64,000 nt of DNA, taken from assembly GCF_009739515.1 (NCBI RefSeq), contig NZ_CP046535.1, positions 1,922,001 through 1,986,000 on the forward strand, in the 5' to 3' direction. This stretch comes from Sphingomonas profundi. GTDB lineage: Bacteria; Pseudomonadota; Alphaproteobacteria; Sphingomonadales; Sphingomonadaceae. A model generated the notes under the pieces. The model was not told the DNA's origin. It searched no databases and saw nothing but the letters and a program-made list of their open reading frames with translations. A program made the translations under genes and the position numbers. This document shows positions 45,306 to 54,222 of this stretch, piece by piece (position 1 is the stretch's first letter; every line of letters begins with the position of its first letter).

Positions 45306-46649
45306 TCAGGCGACAATCCCGGCCTCTTGCCCGAAGAAGCGGTTCGCCGGCCGCAGCAGGCCCAGCGAGTCGCGCAGCGTCGTCCCTTCATATTCGGTGC
45401 GGAACAGGCCGCGGCGCTGCAGTTCCGGAACGAGGTGATCGACGATCGCCTCCAGCCCGCCCGGCAGGTAGGCGGCGACCAGATTGAAGCCGTCGCACGC
45501 CTTGTCGGCATACCATTCCGCCATCGTGTCGGCGACTTCGGCCGCACTGCCCTTCATCAGAACATGACCGCGCGCCGGCAGCACCCAGCGGTAGAGCTGG
45601 CGCAGGTTGAGGCCGTCGCGCCTCGCCACGTCGCCGATCATGTTTCGAAAGCTCGTGATGCCCTTCGTCTCGGGCAGTTCCGGCAGCGCGCTCTCGGGAT
45701 CGAGGCCGGTGAGATCCAGACCGACGATCTTGGACAGAACCTGCAAGCCGACGGTATCGGGGATGAGTTCCTGCAGTTCCTGATAAGCCGCATCCGCCGC
45801 CGCGCTGGTCTCGCCGACGAAGATGCTGGCACCGGGAAAGATCTTCAGCTCGTCCGGATGACGGCCATGCTTCGCCATGCGCGCCTTCACATTGGCGTAA
45901 AAGGCCTGCGCGCTCTCCTTGGTCTCGCTGACCGTGAAAAGCACGTCCGCCGTCCGCGCGGCCAGTTCCATTGCCGGCTCCGAGCCGCCGGCGACCACGA
46001 TCACCGGATGCCCCTGGGGCGGGCGGGCGGCGTTCAGCGGCCCGCGTATGCGGAAGCTGTCACCCTCATGGTCGAGCGTCCGGACCTTGGTGGCATCGAG
46101 GAAGCGGCCGCCGGCCTTGTCGAACAGGAAGGCATCGTCGGCCCAGCTGTCCCACAGCCCCTTCACGACGTCCACGAACTCGCCGGCGCGCGCGTAGCGG
46201 TCGCCATGCTCGGCATGTTCGTCCTGGCTGAAATTCTTCGAATCCAGCGCGTTGGATGTCGTCACCACATTCCAGCCGGCACGGCCCCTGCTGAGCGTGT
46301 CCAGCGCCGCGAAACGACGTGCAACGCTGAACGGCTGGTCGTAGGTGGTCGTCGCGGTGGCGACGAGGCCGAGGCGCGAGGTGGACATGGCCAGCGCGGA
46401 GAGCAGGCAGATCGGCTCGATCACCACCGGCCGCGTCGTCGGGTTCGTCTCCAGCAATCCCGGCGTGTCGACACCGTTAACGCCATTGCCGTCGGCAAGA
46501 AACATCATGTCGAACTTGCCGCGCTCCAGCAGAGCAGCGAGCTTCGGCCAGTGATCGGGATTGAAGCCGGCGTCCACCAAGGCGTCTGGATGACGCCAGC
46601 CGCCGACATGGGCGCCCGTCGGCGACATGAATACGGATAGTTTCAACAT
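45306..46649 (-). CDS. LLM-class flavin monooxygenase (NtaA/SnaA/DszA family)
   Basis: A 447-residue bacterial-luciferase-like monooxygenase: LSVFMSPTGAHVGGWRHP start, FDMMFLADGNGV, ARRFAALDTLSRGRAGWNVVTTSN, the loop DEHAEHGDRYARAGEFVDVV, and PVIVVAGGSEPAMELAA. This branch uses FMNH2 supplied by a separate reductase for C-N, C-S or Baeyer-Villiger-type oxidations. No flavin reductase gene is adjacent. The ATG at 46649 suits the family better than 46673. A TGTCGACA palindrome lies 50 nt upstream, and a second copy sits inside the gene at 46466-46473. Confidence 0.92.
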   Translation of the reverse strand: MLKLSVFMSPTGAHVGGWRHPDALVDAGFNPDHWPKLAALLERGKFDMMFLADGNGVNGVDTPGLLETNPTTRPVVIEPICLLSALAMSTSRLGLVATATTTYDQPFSVARRFAALDTLSRGRAGWNVVTTSNALDSKNFSQDEHAEHGDRYARAGEFVDVVKGLWDSWADDAFLFDKAGGRFLDATKVRTLDHEGDSFRIRGPLNAARPPQGHPVIVVAGGSEPAMELAARTADVLFTVSETKESAQAFYANVKARMAKHGRHPDELKIFPGASIFVGETSAAADAAYQELQELIPDTVGLQVLSKIVGLDLTGLDPESALPELPETKGITSFRNMIGDVARRDGLNLRQLYRWVLPARGHVLMKGSAAEVADTMAEWYADKACDGFNLVAAYLPGGLEAIVDHLVPELQRRGLFRTEYEGTTLRDSLGLLRPANRFFGQEAGIVA

Positions 46650-46699
46650 GCGAAGCGGTCGCCCTTGATGCACCGGAGCCGTTTACCAGCTCAATCATC

Positions 46700-46707
46700 T
46701 GTCGACA
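46700..46707. promoter_or_regulatory. TGTCGACA operator upstream of the LLM operon
   Basis: A perfect 8-base palindrome in the context ATCTGTCGACACTCC, located between the GntR-gene stop and the LLM start. The same core with trailing CT or CA occurs at 54087, 55467, 55501 and 55605. It is a likely repressor site for the LLM-to-SnoaL operon. Confidence 0.65.
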
Positions 46708-46756
46708 CTCCGCGCATGATGGTCAATCGCGTCGAGTCACCTTGGGTATCTTTCGC

Positions 46757-47512
46757 CTACACGATATGCAGTTGGCGACCGGCCTTGGGTACCGGCCTGG
46801 CGAGCGCGTCGACCTGCCCACGATCCCGATGCTTGCGCTGGATCGCATGCAATCCGAACAGGGTCATCGAACGGAGCAAGGATGCGGCGACGTCAGCCTC
46901 CCGCTCGATACAGGCCATCACGAGCCGTTGATGATCGAGCAGCAGCCGCTCGGCATCCTGCACCTGGGGGCCGACCAGCCGGCCGACGCTCATCCGCATC
47001 TTCCAGGTATTCAGCAGCTTCTTCAGGCTCAGATTACCGCAACGATCGGGCCAGTGATTGTGCAGCTGGCGACGATGCTCCTGAAACCTCTCATACTCGC
47101 CGGCCGCGACATCGCTCGCCATGGCCTCGTAGAGGCTGACGCTCTCGTCGAGATCCTCCTGCGTCGCGTTGGCGACGAAGAGGCGGATCATCATCGCGTT
47201 GAGGGTCGCGCGGATCTGGTAGAGCTCCTCGACCTCGCTCATGCTGATGTGCGCGACGCGCGGGCGCCGCCGGGGCGGGATTTCCACCAGCCCCTCGCGC
47301 TCCAGCAGCATCAGGGCCTCGCGCACTGGCGTGCGGCTGGTGCCGAAGCGGGTAGCCAGCTCCACCGAGTTGAGGTCGGCACCGGGCGCCAGCTCGCCTT
47401 CCGAGATCGCCCGCGCTATTTCCGCCGCGATCTGCCCGACGAGCGAATCCTGCCGCTCCTCAAGACTGATGTTCGCCTCGGAATAATCGGGCTTCACGGA
47501 ATGGTCCGGCAT
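46757..47512 (-). CDS. GntR family transcriptional regulator (FCD-type)
   Basis: A 251-residue regulator. The N-terminal winged helix (about 22-90) has IAAEIARAISEGELAPGADLNSVELATRFGTSRTPVREAL and LEREGLVEIPP. An all-helical FCD-like effector domain follows (about 100-235), where the usual D-x4-H metal motif reads HRRQLH and is followed by CGNLSLKKLL. FCD regulators usually repress catabolic operons until an acid ligand binds. Its gene follows an SDR gene by 71 nt and precedes the LLM operon. It is a candidate binder of the nearby palindrome. Confidence 0.9.
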   Translation of the reverse strand: MPDHSVKPDYSEANISLEERQDSLVGQIAAEIARAISEGELAPGADLNSVELATRFGTSRTPVREALMLLEREGLVEIPPRRRPRVAHISMSEVEELYQIRATLNAMMIRLFVANATQEDLDESVSLYEAMASDVAAGEYERFQEHRRQLHNHWPDRCGNLSLKKLLNTWKMRMSVGRLVGPQVQDAERLLLDHQRLVMACIEREADVAASLLRSMTLFGLHAIQRKHRDRGQVDALARPVPKAGRQLHIV

Positions 47513-47583
47513 TCCGAAGGGATAAGCCGCGACGACGTTTCGGTCAAAGGAAACGATGCCGGGCGGGTCGGAGGTCACGCCCG

Positions 47584-48417
47584 TCAGATCCGGTATGCGC
47601 CGCCGTCGATGATGAGCGACTGGCCGTTGACAAAGCCGGCCCCTTCCGACGCCAAATAGGCGACCGCCTCGGCGACGTCTTCCGGCGTGCCCGCGCGACC
47701 GACCGGCGGCACGCCCATCGCCTTGCGGACCGTCTCCATGTCGGCGTCCGCCGAACCGGTCTTCTTGGCATAGCCCGACAGCGTGCGGCTGGTGATGATG
47801 AGGCCGGGCAGCACGGAATTGCAGGTCACGCCGTCGGGGCCGAGTTCCAGCGCCCAGGTCTGGGCGAGCGCGATCACCCCGGCCTTGGAGGCGGCATAGG
47901 CAGAGTTCAGCCGCGAGCCCTGACGGCCCGCGACGGAGGCGACGTTGACGATGCGGCCCCATCTGTTCGCGCGCATGATGCCTGCCGCCGCCCGACCCAT
48001 CAGGAAGGTGCCGCGTACGTTGATCGACATGACGCGATCGAAGGCGTCGGGCTCGACGGTCTCGACATCGCCATGGCCCATGCTGAACGGTGCGCCGGCA
48101 TTGTTGACCAGTATGTCCAGGCTGCCGTGCGCGCTCCTCGCATGGGCGACGATGCGGGCGACGTCGGTCTCGGACGAGATATCGCCCGTGACGAAGCTCG
48201 CCTCGGCACCGGCCGCCCCGAGTTCCTCGACCAGGCTCTCGACGCCGCGCCAGCCGGCAGCGGCGGCGCCGGCGGGCTCGTGGCTGTCGCGAACGCCGGT
48301 CGCCTCGACATCGACGACCACCAGCGCGCAGCCCGCGGCCGCCAGCTTGCGGGCGATCGCCGCACCGATCCCGTCCTGCTTGCCGCACCCCGTCACGAGG
48401 GCCACTTTCTTGGTCAC
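47584..48417 (-). CDS. SDR family oxidoreductase
   Basis: A 277-residue classical SDR from a GTG start at 48417. LVTGCGKQDGIGAAIARKL is the cofactor loop with a small insertion; then VVDVEA (NAD-type Asp), ILVNNAGAPF, catalytic Ser in IVNVASVAGRQG and the Tyr/Lys pair in SAYAASKAGVIAL. VNGQSLIIDGGAYRI ends the protein. An insertion of about 15 residues (SHEPAGAAAAGWRG) follows strand 2. The substrate is unknown. It is divergent from the AhpD-like paralogue 2 gene and upstream of gntR. Confidence 0.9.
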   Translation of the reverse strand: MTKKVALVTGCGKQDGIGAAIARKLAAAGCALVVVDVEATGVRDSHEPAGAAAAGWRGVESLVEELGAAGAEASFVTGDISSETDVARIVAHARSAHGSLDILVNNAGAPFSMGHGDVETVEPDAFDRVMSINVRGTFLMGRAAAGIMRANRWGRIVNVASVAGRQGSRLNSAYAASKAGVIALAQTWALELGPDGVTCNSVLPGLIITSRTLSGYAKKTGSADADMETVRKAMGVPPVGRAGTPEDVAEAVAYLASEGAGFVNGQSLIIDGGAYRI

Positions 48418-48600
48418 GCACCATGTCCTTTTGTCGCTGTCGCCCCGGCTGTCCGCCGTGCGGGACGAGAGCGCCAGCCGAACCGGCCGGGGCCGCCGGG
48501 TTTTCGAGTTCGCGATGTTTACGCGCTCCCGGCGCGGTCGCGCGTGACCCGGGCGCGAGATCGCACCACACCCGCATCAAACCATCGGAGGGGCTCACCC

Positions 48601-49500
48601 ATGAGCGAGCTGGAAGCGCTGCGCGCCATCAACCACGGCTTTGATCCGCGCGGCGGACACTGGGTGCATCGCGGGCTCGACCTGTCGACGCCGACCGAGA
48701 TCAGCGCGGACGAGAAGGCCAGCTTTCGCGAGCATTACGCTACTCAGTTCGGCCACTCGCTGGACGGTCTCGACTGGTGGCTGGATCGCAGCCCCGAAGT
48801 GCTGAAGCGCTATCGACTTTACTGCAGCCTCACCCTGCGCGTCGTGCCGGCGATCACCGGCAACGGCACCCTCGCCTTCTATGCCCTGAAGGGTCACGTG
48901 GTCGGCGTGCGCTACGTGCTGCACAGCTGGAAGGCGCGCGGGGTCAGCAGAGCCCAGGCGCTGGAGATGCTGGCCATGGCCTTCGTCCACGCAGGTCCGC
49001 GCGGCATGGAGACGATCGCCGAGGCTCATGAGGGCATCATGTTCGGAGACGCGCCCGAAGTGCCGGCCGTGTTCCCGGAAGGTTGGGCAGTCGACAGGGA
49101 GGCGTTCAAGTCGGGGCTGGATTTCACCACCGTCGACATGACCGCGGACGAGGAGTCTAGCCTCTACGACTGGTATCTGCGCACGATCGGCGAGATCCCG
49201 CCTTATGTCCGCTTCATGGCCAGGCACCGGCCGAGCCTGATCAAGACCCACCGTGCCCGGTTCGAAAACATGCTGTGTGTTTTGCCGAAGCAGATGTGGC
49301 CGACGACCATGCTCTACTATCACGTGATGAGCCGGCAGGCGGAAGGTATCCGCGAGAATGTGCTGCTGTCCAAGGCCTGGGGCGTGAGCAAGGCGGACGT
49401 GCTCGATACGATCGGCAACGCCCTGGTCTACGGACAGATGGAGGCCGCGACGATGATCCAGCGCGAGGCCGGGGACGTCTTCGACGGGTGGATCGGGTAG
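48601..49500 (+). CDS. Tandem AhpD-like (CMD-fold) protein, paralogue 2
   Basis: A 299-residue close paralogue of the protein at 37678-38583, similar throughout and nearly identical over the last 110 residues (YDWYLRTIGEIPPYVRFMA is shared exactly). It has the same two-repeat design (SPEVLKRYRLYCSLTLR and RPSLIKTHRARFENMLCVLP) and no CxxC. GGAGG precedes the ATG. It stands alone on the plus strand, convergent with an acyl-CoA dehydrogenase gene 81 nt away. The function is unknown; its retention in two copies near acyl-CoA dehydrogenases suggests a role in CoA-ester breakdown. Confidence 0.78.
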   Translation: MSELEALRAINHGFDPRGGHWVHRGLDLSTPTEISADEKASFREHYATQFGHSLDGLDWWLDRSPEVLKRYRLYCSLTLRVVPAITGNGTLAFYALKGHVVGVRYVLHSWKARGVSRAQALEMLAMAFVHAGPRGMETIAEAHEGIMFGDAPEVPAVFPEGWAVDREAFKSGLDFTTVDMTADEESSLYDWYLRTIGEIPPYVRFMARHRPSLIKTHRARFENMLCVLPKQMWPTTMLYYHVMSRQAEGIRENVLLSKAWGVSKADVLDTIGNALVYGQMEAATMIQREAGDVFDGWIG

Positions 49501-49581
49501 CGGGTCGCCCCCGACCGGCTGGCGCCGAATCCGAGGCTCGCCGGACGCGGACGCCCCGTTTCAAGGTAGGCTCGTCCCGGC

Positions 49582-50733
49582 CTACGCCTCCGCCCTGATC
49601 GGCAATCTCTGCTCGAAAACACTCTCGGCGATGCGGTTCAGCAATATCTCGATCGTGCCGCCGGCGATCATCCAGCCGCGTGTGCGGCGGAAGCAGTATT
49701 CGACCAGGCTCTCCTCCGAATAGCCGGTGCCGCCCATGATCTGCATCGCCTCATTGGCCATGTCGAAGCCCGCGCGGTTGCACGCGATCTTGGCGATCGC
49801 CGTGTCCTCGGCGGAAGGAAAACCGCGGTCGGCGCCGGTGGCGGCCTTGTAGAGGAGAAGTTGCGCGGCCTCGGCCTTCACCTTCATCTCCGCGAATTTC
49901 CACGCAAGGCCCTGGAAGTTCACGAGCGGCTGACCGAACTGACGGCGATTGAGGGCATGTTCGCGGGCAAGGCCGAAGGCGTGACGGCCAAGAGCGAGAG
50001 AGCGCGCGCTGTTGCCCAGCCGCTCCACGTTGAACCCGGCGATCTGCTTCTTGAAGCCGCCCGGACCCAGGACGACATTCTCCTTCGGCACTGAGACATT
50101 GTCGAAGTACAGCGTGTTCCAGTCCTCGCCCGACAAGAAGCGCGAGGGCTTGCCGAAGCTGAAGCCTTCCGCGCCGCGTTCGACCAGCACCGAGCCGATG
50201 CCCCCGGTGCCGGGGCCGAAGCGGACGTACGTGAGGAAGACGGTGGCGTGGAGGCCATGGGTGGTGAAGATCTTCTCGCCGCTGATCCGATAGCCGTCGC
50301 CCTCCGGAACGGCGGTGGTCTTCAGCTCGGTGACGGCGGAGCCCGCGCCCGGCTCGGTCATCGCGACGGCGATCAGCGCCTTTCCGGCCAGCAACGGCTT
50401 CAACAGCCGTTCCTTCTGCTCCGGCGTGCCATATTGAGCGAGGACGCGGATGGCGCCGAAATTGCCGGCCTGGATGACGTCGGCGCTGCGCGGGCAGACC
50501 ATCGCGATCTCCTGAATGGCGATGACGGCATCCATCAGCGCGCCGCCGACGCCACCGTCCACCTCGTCGGTGGTGATGCCGATCAGGCCGGCCTCGGCCA
50601 TCGCCCGCGCGATCTGCCAGGGATAGTCGTCACTATGGGCGCGCTCCAGGGCGCCATCCGCGCAATGGCGCTGCGCGAAGGAGGCGACCGAGTCCTTGAA
50701 CATCTGCTGTTCGGCGGAAAGCTGAAAATCCAT
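49582..50733 (-). CDS. Acyl-CoA dehydrogenase (copy 2)
   Basis: A 383-residue acyl-CoA dehydrogenase. LSAEQQMFKDSVASFAQRHCAD begins the helical domain, then ALIAVAMTEPGAGSAVTELKTTA, YRISGEKIFTTHGLHATVFLTYV, LNRRQFGQPLVNFQGLAWKFAEM and the C-terminal MQIMGGTGYSEESLVEYCFRRTRGWMIAGGTIEILLNRIA. It lies 19 nt after the thiolase gene and ends the Rieske operon, so it probably oxidises a CoA ester formed from the ring-cleavage product. Confidence 0.93.
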   Translation of the reverse strand: MDFQLSAEQQMFKDSVASFAQRHCADGALERAHSDDYPWQIARAMAEAGLIGITTDEVDGGVGGALMDAVIAIQEIAMVCPRSADVIQAGNFGAIRVLAQYGTPEQKERLLKPLLAGKALIAVAMTEPGAGSAVTELKTTAVPEGDGYRISGEKIFTTHGLHATVFLTYVRFGPGTGGIGSVLVERGAEGFSFGKPSRFLSGEDWNTLYFDNVSVPKENVVLGPGGFKKQIAGFNVERLGNSARSLALGRHAFGLAREHALNRRQFGQPLVNFQGLAWKFAEMKVKAEAAQLLLYKAATGADRGFPSAEDTAIAKIACNRAGFDMANEAMQIMGGTGYSEESLVEYCFRRTRGWMIAGGTIEILLNRIAESVFEQRLPIRAEA

Positions 50734-50752
50734 CTTGTCTGCGGTCCTTGGA

Positions 50753-51958
50753 TCAGGCGCGTTCGAGGATCGCGGCGATCCCCTGGCCGAGGCCGATGCA
50801 CATGGTGACGAGCGCGAAGCGGCCGCCGGTGGCGTGGAGCTGGCGCGTCGCGGTCAGCGCGATGCGGGCGCCGGACATGCCGAGCGGATGCCCGATGGCG
50901 ATAGCGCCGCCATTGGGGTTCACGCGCGGATCGTCGTCGGCCAGCCCAAGCAGCTGGGTGACGCCGAGCGCCTGGCTGGCGAATGCCTCGTTCAACTCGA
51001 TCACGTCGATGTCGGCCAGCGTCAACCCGGCCCGCTCCAGCGCCTTCGGCACGGCGCGAACGGGCCCGAGGCCCATGATGCGCGGCTCGATCCCGGCGAC
51101 GGCGGCCGAGACGATGCGGGCGATCGGCGCGGCGCCGGCCGCCTCCCCCGCCGCGCGATTTCCCACGATGAGCGCGGCGGCGCCATCATTGACGCCCGAG
51201 GCATTGCCGGCGGTGACGACGCCGTTCGCGAACAGCGGCTTCAGCCGGGCGAGACCTTCGATCGTGCTGTCGGCGCGGGGATGCTCGTCCTCGGCGACGA
51301 TCGTCACGGCGCCTTTCCTGCCGGGCACTTCGACGGGCACGATCTCGCCCTCAAAGAAGCCGCGCGCCCTGGCGGCGGCATATTTGCGCTGCGAACCCAG
51401 CGCGAAGGCGTCGGCGCGCGCGCGGCTGATCCCGTGCTCAGCCGCGACGTTGTCGCCGGTCATCGGCATGGAATCCTTGCCGAACCGCGCGTGGATCGCC
51501 GGATTGGGAAACCGCTCGCCCAGCGCCTCGTAGATCCTGGTCGTGCGCTGGAAGGCCGTCTCGGACTTCGCCATGACGAAGGGCGCGCGCGACATGCTCT
51601 CCACGCCGCCCGCGATGAAGAGATCGCCCTGCCCCGTCTCGCAGCAGCGCGCCGCATCGACGATCGCCGCGAGGCCGCTGCCGCACAAGCGGTTAACGGT
51701 CAGGCCGCCCGCGCCGACCGGCACCCCGGCCAGCAGCGAGGCGTGGCGGGCGACGTTGCGACTGTCCTCGCCCGACTGGCTGGTGCAACCGGCGATGACA
51801 TCCTCGATCCTGTCGGCATCGAACGCGGTCGACCCCAGCACCGCGCGGATCACGCCGGCCAGCAGATCATCCGGCCGCACTCCGGCCAGACCGCCGGCAT
51901 GACGGCCCACGGGCGTGCGGAGGCCGGCATAGATGAAGGCGTCGGTCTCGCGCGCCAT
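50753..51958 (-). CDS. Acetyl-CoA acyltransferase, 3-oxoadipyl-CoA thiolase-like
   Basis: A 401-residue class II thiolase with the PcaF/PaaJ-like pattern: YAGLRTPVGRHAGGLAGVRPDDL, CTSQSGEDSRNVARHASLLAG, nucleophile Cys92 in NRLCGSG, VTAGNASGVNDGAAAL, RIMGLGPVRAVPKAL, NPNGGAIAIGHPLGMSGAR (His) and TMCIGLGQGIA (second Cys). It splits a 3-oxoacyl-CoA, possibly 3-oxoadipyl-CoA, to acetyl-CoA plus a shorter CoA ester. Its start overlaps the ferredoxin stop by 1 nt, tying it to the dioxygenase. Confidence 0.92.
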   Translation of the reverse strand: MARETDAFIYAGLRTPVGRHAGGLAGVRPDDLLAGVIRAVLGSTAFDADRIEDVIAGCTSQSGEDSRNVARHASLLAGVPVGAGGLTVNRLCGSGLAAIVDAARCCETGQGDLFIAGGVESMSRAPFVMAKSETAFQRTTRIYEALGERFPNPAIHARFGKDSMPMTGDNVAAEHGISRARADAFALGSQRKYAAARARGFFEGEIVPVEVPGRKGAVTIVAEDEHPRADSTIEGLARLKPLFANGVVTAGNASGVNDGAAALIVGNRAAGEAAGAAPIARIVSAAVAGIEPRIMGLGPVRAVPKALERAGLTLADIDVIELNEAFASQALGVTQLLGLADDDPRVNPNGGAIAIGHPLGMSGARIALTATRQLHATGGRFALVTMCIGLGQGIAAILERA

Positions 51959-52278
51959 CAGCGTTTCGCCCTCACGAACAACGCGCCATCCTCGTTCCGC
52001 ACGTCGAATGACGGGACGTCCTCATAGGCCGGCCCGCCCTCGATCACCTTGCCGGTGCGGATCTCGAAGCAGCTCTGGTGCAGTGGACATTCGATCGTCC
52101 CACCATCCAGAAAGCCTTCGGACAGGCGCACGTCCTCGTGCGGGCAGATATCGCCGATCGCATAGACCGCGCCCTCGAAACGGTAGAGGGCGACGGCCGT
52201 GCCGTCATCGAGGGCGGCGGCGAAGGGCTCGCCGTCCACCACGTCCTCGTCGCGCCCTATCCTTGTCCATTCCGTCAT
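51958..52278 (-). CDS. Rieske [2Fe-2S] ferredoxin
   Basis: A 106-residue Rieske ferredoxin. Cluster ligands are Cys45/His47 in ICPHEDV and Cys64/His67 in CPLHQSCFEI. It passes electrons to the terminal oxygenase encoded just upstream (26 nt). The reductase that should feed it is not in the window. Length and fold match BphF/NdoA-type partners. Confidence 0.94.
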   Translation of the reverse strand: MTEWTRIGRDEDVVDGEPFAAALDDGTAVALYRFEGAVYAIGDICPHEDVRLSEGFLDGGTIECPLHQSCFEIRTGKVIEGGPAYEDVPSFDVRNEDGALFVRAKR

Positions 52279-52304
52279 CGATCAAGCTCCCCGCTCCGCG
52301 CTGG

Positions 52305-53567
52305 TCACAGGCCCATTTCGCGGCGATAGAAATCATAGAAGGCGCGGATCAGAACCTCCGTCATCATGGTCGATTGCGCCTCGGTGCCGTGACCGCCCAT
52401 CTCCAGCACCTGCAGCGAATCCGGCCGGCCCTCGACCACCGGCTGCATCAGCGAGAGCACCTCGCTGTCCTCCAGGCTCACGAAGCCGGCCGGCCCGACG
52501 AGGTTGCTCTGCTTAAGGCGCAGTTCGCTCACCTGCTCGTCATCATCGGCATAGCCGAAATAGGTCCAGCTGAGCTCATGCTTGCCCGGCCCCTTGAGGA
52601 TCAGGTGACGGATGACGAGGCAATTGAAGTACTGCTGGACCAGCACGGTCGGAAAGACCTGGAAGGCGCCCATCATGCCATCCTGGAACTCGTCGACGAC
52701 GGCGGAGACGGTCTCCTTGTCCTTCATCGCCAGGTCCGTGCGGATCGACTTTATCTGTTTGGCCGCATCGCTGGTCTTGCTCTTCAGCGTCGGGTCGTAT
52801 TGCGAGTAGGTATATTCGTGACGTCCCTCCTGCAGGGGCACGCTATGATAGTCGCCGTCGGTGCGGAGGATACCGAAGGTCGAGAGGAAGGGGTGCATCA
52901 GGGTCGCGTGATAGGGATCGCGGCTGTTTTCCCAGTAGAGCTTCCAGTTGCTCTCCACCATCTGGCGGCTGTAGCCGACCAGGCGCAGCGGCCGGCGCGA
53001 GACCAGGCGATCGAGGCGCATCAGGATCTCATCGCCGAGATACCGGTCCAGCGGCGGAACGTCGCTCGAATATGTCGCCCAGATGGAGCCGCCACGCGTC
53101 GCGACGCGCAGCTTGGTGAGGCCGTTCTTCGACTTGTCGAAGTCGCGCGGCATTCCGCCCTTCCCGCCCGCGCCGCGCAGGAAAGGCAGGCCCATGAGGT
53201 CGCCCTTCAGACTATAGTTCCAGTGATGGTAGGGACAGGACAGATCCTTCGCCTTGCCGCTGTTCTTCCAGCACAGCAGCGAACCGCGATGGGCGCAGCG
53301 ATTTTCCACCACGTTGATCCCGCCGTCATTGTCGCGCGTGACGATGACCGGCCGCTCGCCCACCCAGGAGCGCTTGAAGCTGCCCGGCTCCGGCACCTCG
53401 CAATCGAGGCCCACGAAGTTCCAGGTTCTGCCATAGTGGAAGACCTCCAGCTCCCGCCGGTAGATTTCGGGATCCGAATACAGCCAGGCGGGCACCCGGG
53501 TCAGCCCTTCGGCGGGCCAAACGCGACTGGCGGGAGCATGATCGTTGCGCGGCATCGGGTCGGTCAT
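52305..53567 (-). CDS. Rieske oxygenase alpha subunit
   Basis: A 420-residue ring-hydroxylating oxygenase large subunit. The Rieske domain has Cys91/His93 (ENRCAHRGS) and Cys111/His114 (LSCPYHHW). The catalytic domain has bridging Asp217 with iron ligands His220 and His225 (ENSRDPYHATLMH), and a probable third ligand Asp367 (VSLEDSEVL). The ENxRDPYHAxLxH form resembles salicylate/anthranilate-type oxygenases. The beta gene precedes it by 10 nt, an order (beta, alpha, ferredoxin) reversed from most systems. The substrate is unknown. Confidence 0.93.
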   Translation of the reverse strand: MTDPMPRNDHAPASRVWPAEGLTRVPAWLYSDPEIYRRELEVFHYGRTWNFVGLDCEVPEPGSFKRSWVGERPVIVTRDNDGGINVVENRCAHRGSLLCWKNSGKAKDLSCPYHHWNYSLKGDLMGLPFLRGAGGKGGMPRDFDKSKNGLTKLRVATRGGSIWATYSSDVPPLDRYLGDEILMRLDRLVSRRPLRLVGYSRQMVESNWKLYWENSRDPYHATLMHPFLSTFGILRTDGDYHSVPLQEGRHEYTYSQYDPTLKSKTSDAAKQIKSIRTDLAMKDKETVSAVVDEFQDGMMGAFQVFPTVLVQQYFNCLVIRHLILKGPGKHELSWTYFGYADDDEQVSELRLKQSNLVGPAGFVSLEDSEVLSLMQPVVEGRPDSLQVLEMGGHGTEAQSTMMTEVLIRAFYDFYRREMGL

Positions 53568-53577
53568 CGGCCAGTCC

Positions 53578-54069
53578 TCAGGCGGGGATCACGAGCGTCG
53601 TGCGGACGCTGTAATTGTCGTAGATCGCATCATGCTTGCGGAACCGGAGGTCGGCGCCCTCGCGCACGATCAGGTCGACATAGCGACCGACCATCAGGAT
53701 TTGCGGCTCCTGCTCGATCAGGCTCTCGATGATGAGGAAGTTCGCTTCGGAACGCACGGCATCGCCGTCAGACCCGGTCACGCGCACGCCGCTGATGAAG
53801 TGGCGCAGCGAACGCGGCTGGTAGAGGGCGGCACGCGTCGTCGCCATGATGCGATCCTCGATCATCGCCCTGCCACGGCAATAGATCGGCGCGTGGGCGA
53901 GCCCCTGGTCGACATTCTCGCGACTGATGACCCGATACGTCGCATCCTCCACGAAGAAGCCGGGAAAGGCATCCAGATCCTCGGCGTCGAGCGCGGCGGC
54001 GCAATCGTCGTAGAAGTCGCGCAGGGCCGCGCGGGTTATTTCGTGCGCGTCCATCGGAACCGTTGCCAA
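53578..54069 (-). CDS. Ring-hydroxylating dioxygenase beta subunit
   Basis: A 163-residue small subunit with the NTF2-like cone fold: LRDFYDDCAAALDAEDLDAFPGFFVEDATYRVISREN, IMATTRAALYQPRSLRHFISG and VGRYVDLIVREGADLRFRKHDAIYD. It forms an alpha3beta3 complex with the next gene product. The start is TTG at 54069 with GGGAGA 6 nt upstream; an ATG at 54054 lacks a ribosome site. A TGTCGACA site lies 18-25 nt upstream of the start. Confidence 0.9.
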   Translation of the reverse strand: MATVPMDAHEITRAALRDFYDDCAAALDAEDLDAFPGFFVEDATYRVISRENVDQGLAHAPIYCRGRAMIEDRIMATTRAALYQPRSLRHFISGVRVTGSDGDAVRSEANFLIIESLIEQEPQILMVGRYVDLIVREGADLRFRKHDAIYDNYSVRTTLVIPA

Positions 54070-54086
54070 ATATCGTCTCCCGGTAA

Positions 54087-54094
54087 TGTCGACA
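54087..54094. promoter_or_regulatory. TGTCGACA operator in front of the Rieske operon
   Basis: A perfect palindrome in context TAATGTCGACACTTTAG, between the Rieske beta start (leftward) and the ABM gene (rightward, start 54223). Its closeness to the beta-subunit start suits repression at or just after the transcription start. Confidence 0.65.
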
Positions 54095-54222
54095 CTTTAG
54101 CCCGATCAAAGGCCACAGAACGCCAGAGTCGCCGGGGGTGCCGACATATCGAGAGGGCGAAAAGGCGATCGGGTGATGGCGGCCGGGTTGCCGGCGGACC
54201 GATACCGGCGGAACAGCACGCC

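Noticed and set aside
46757-48598. 613-codon minus-strand frame fusing an SDR antisense-like segment to the GntR regulator
   Set aside because: The first part is an out-of-frame reading of the SDR gene; the regulator starts at 47512.
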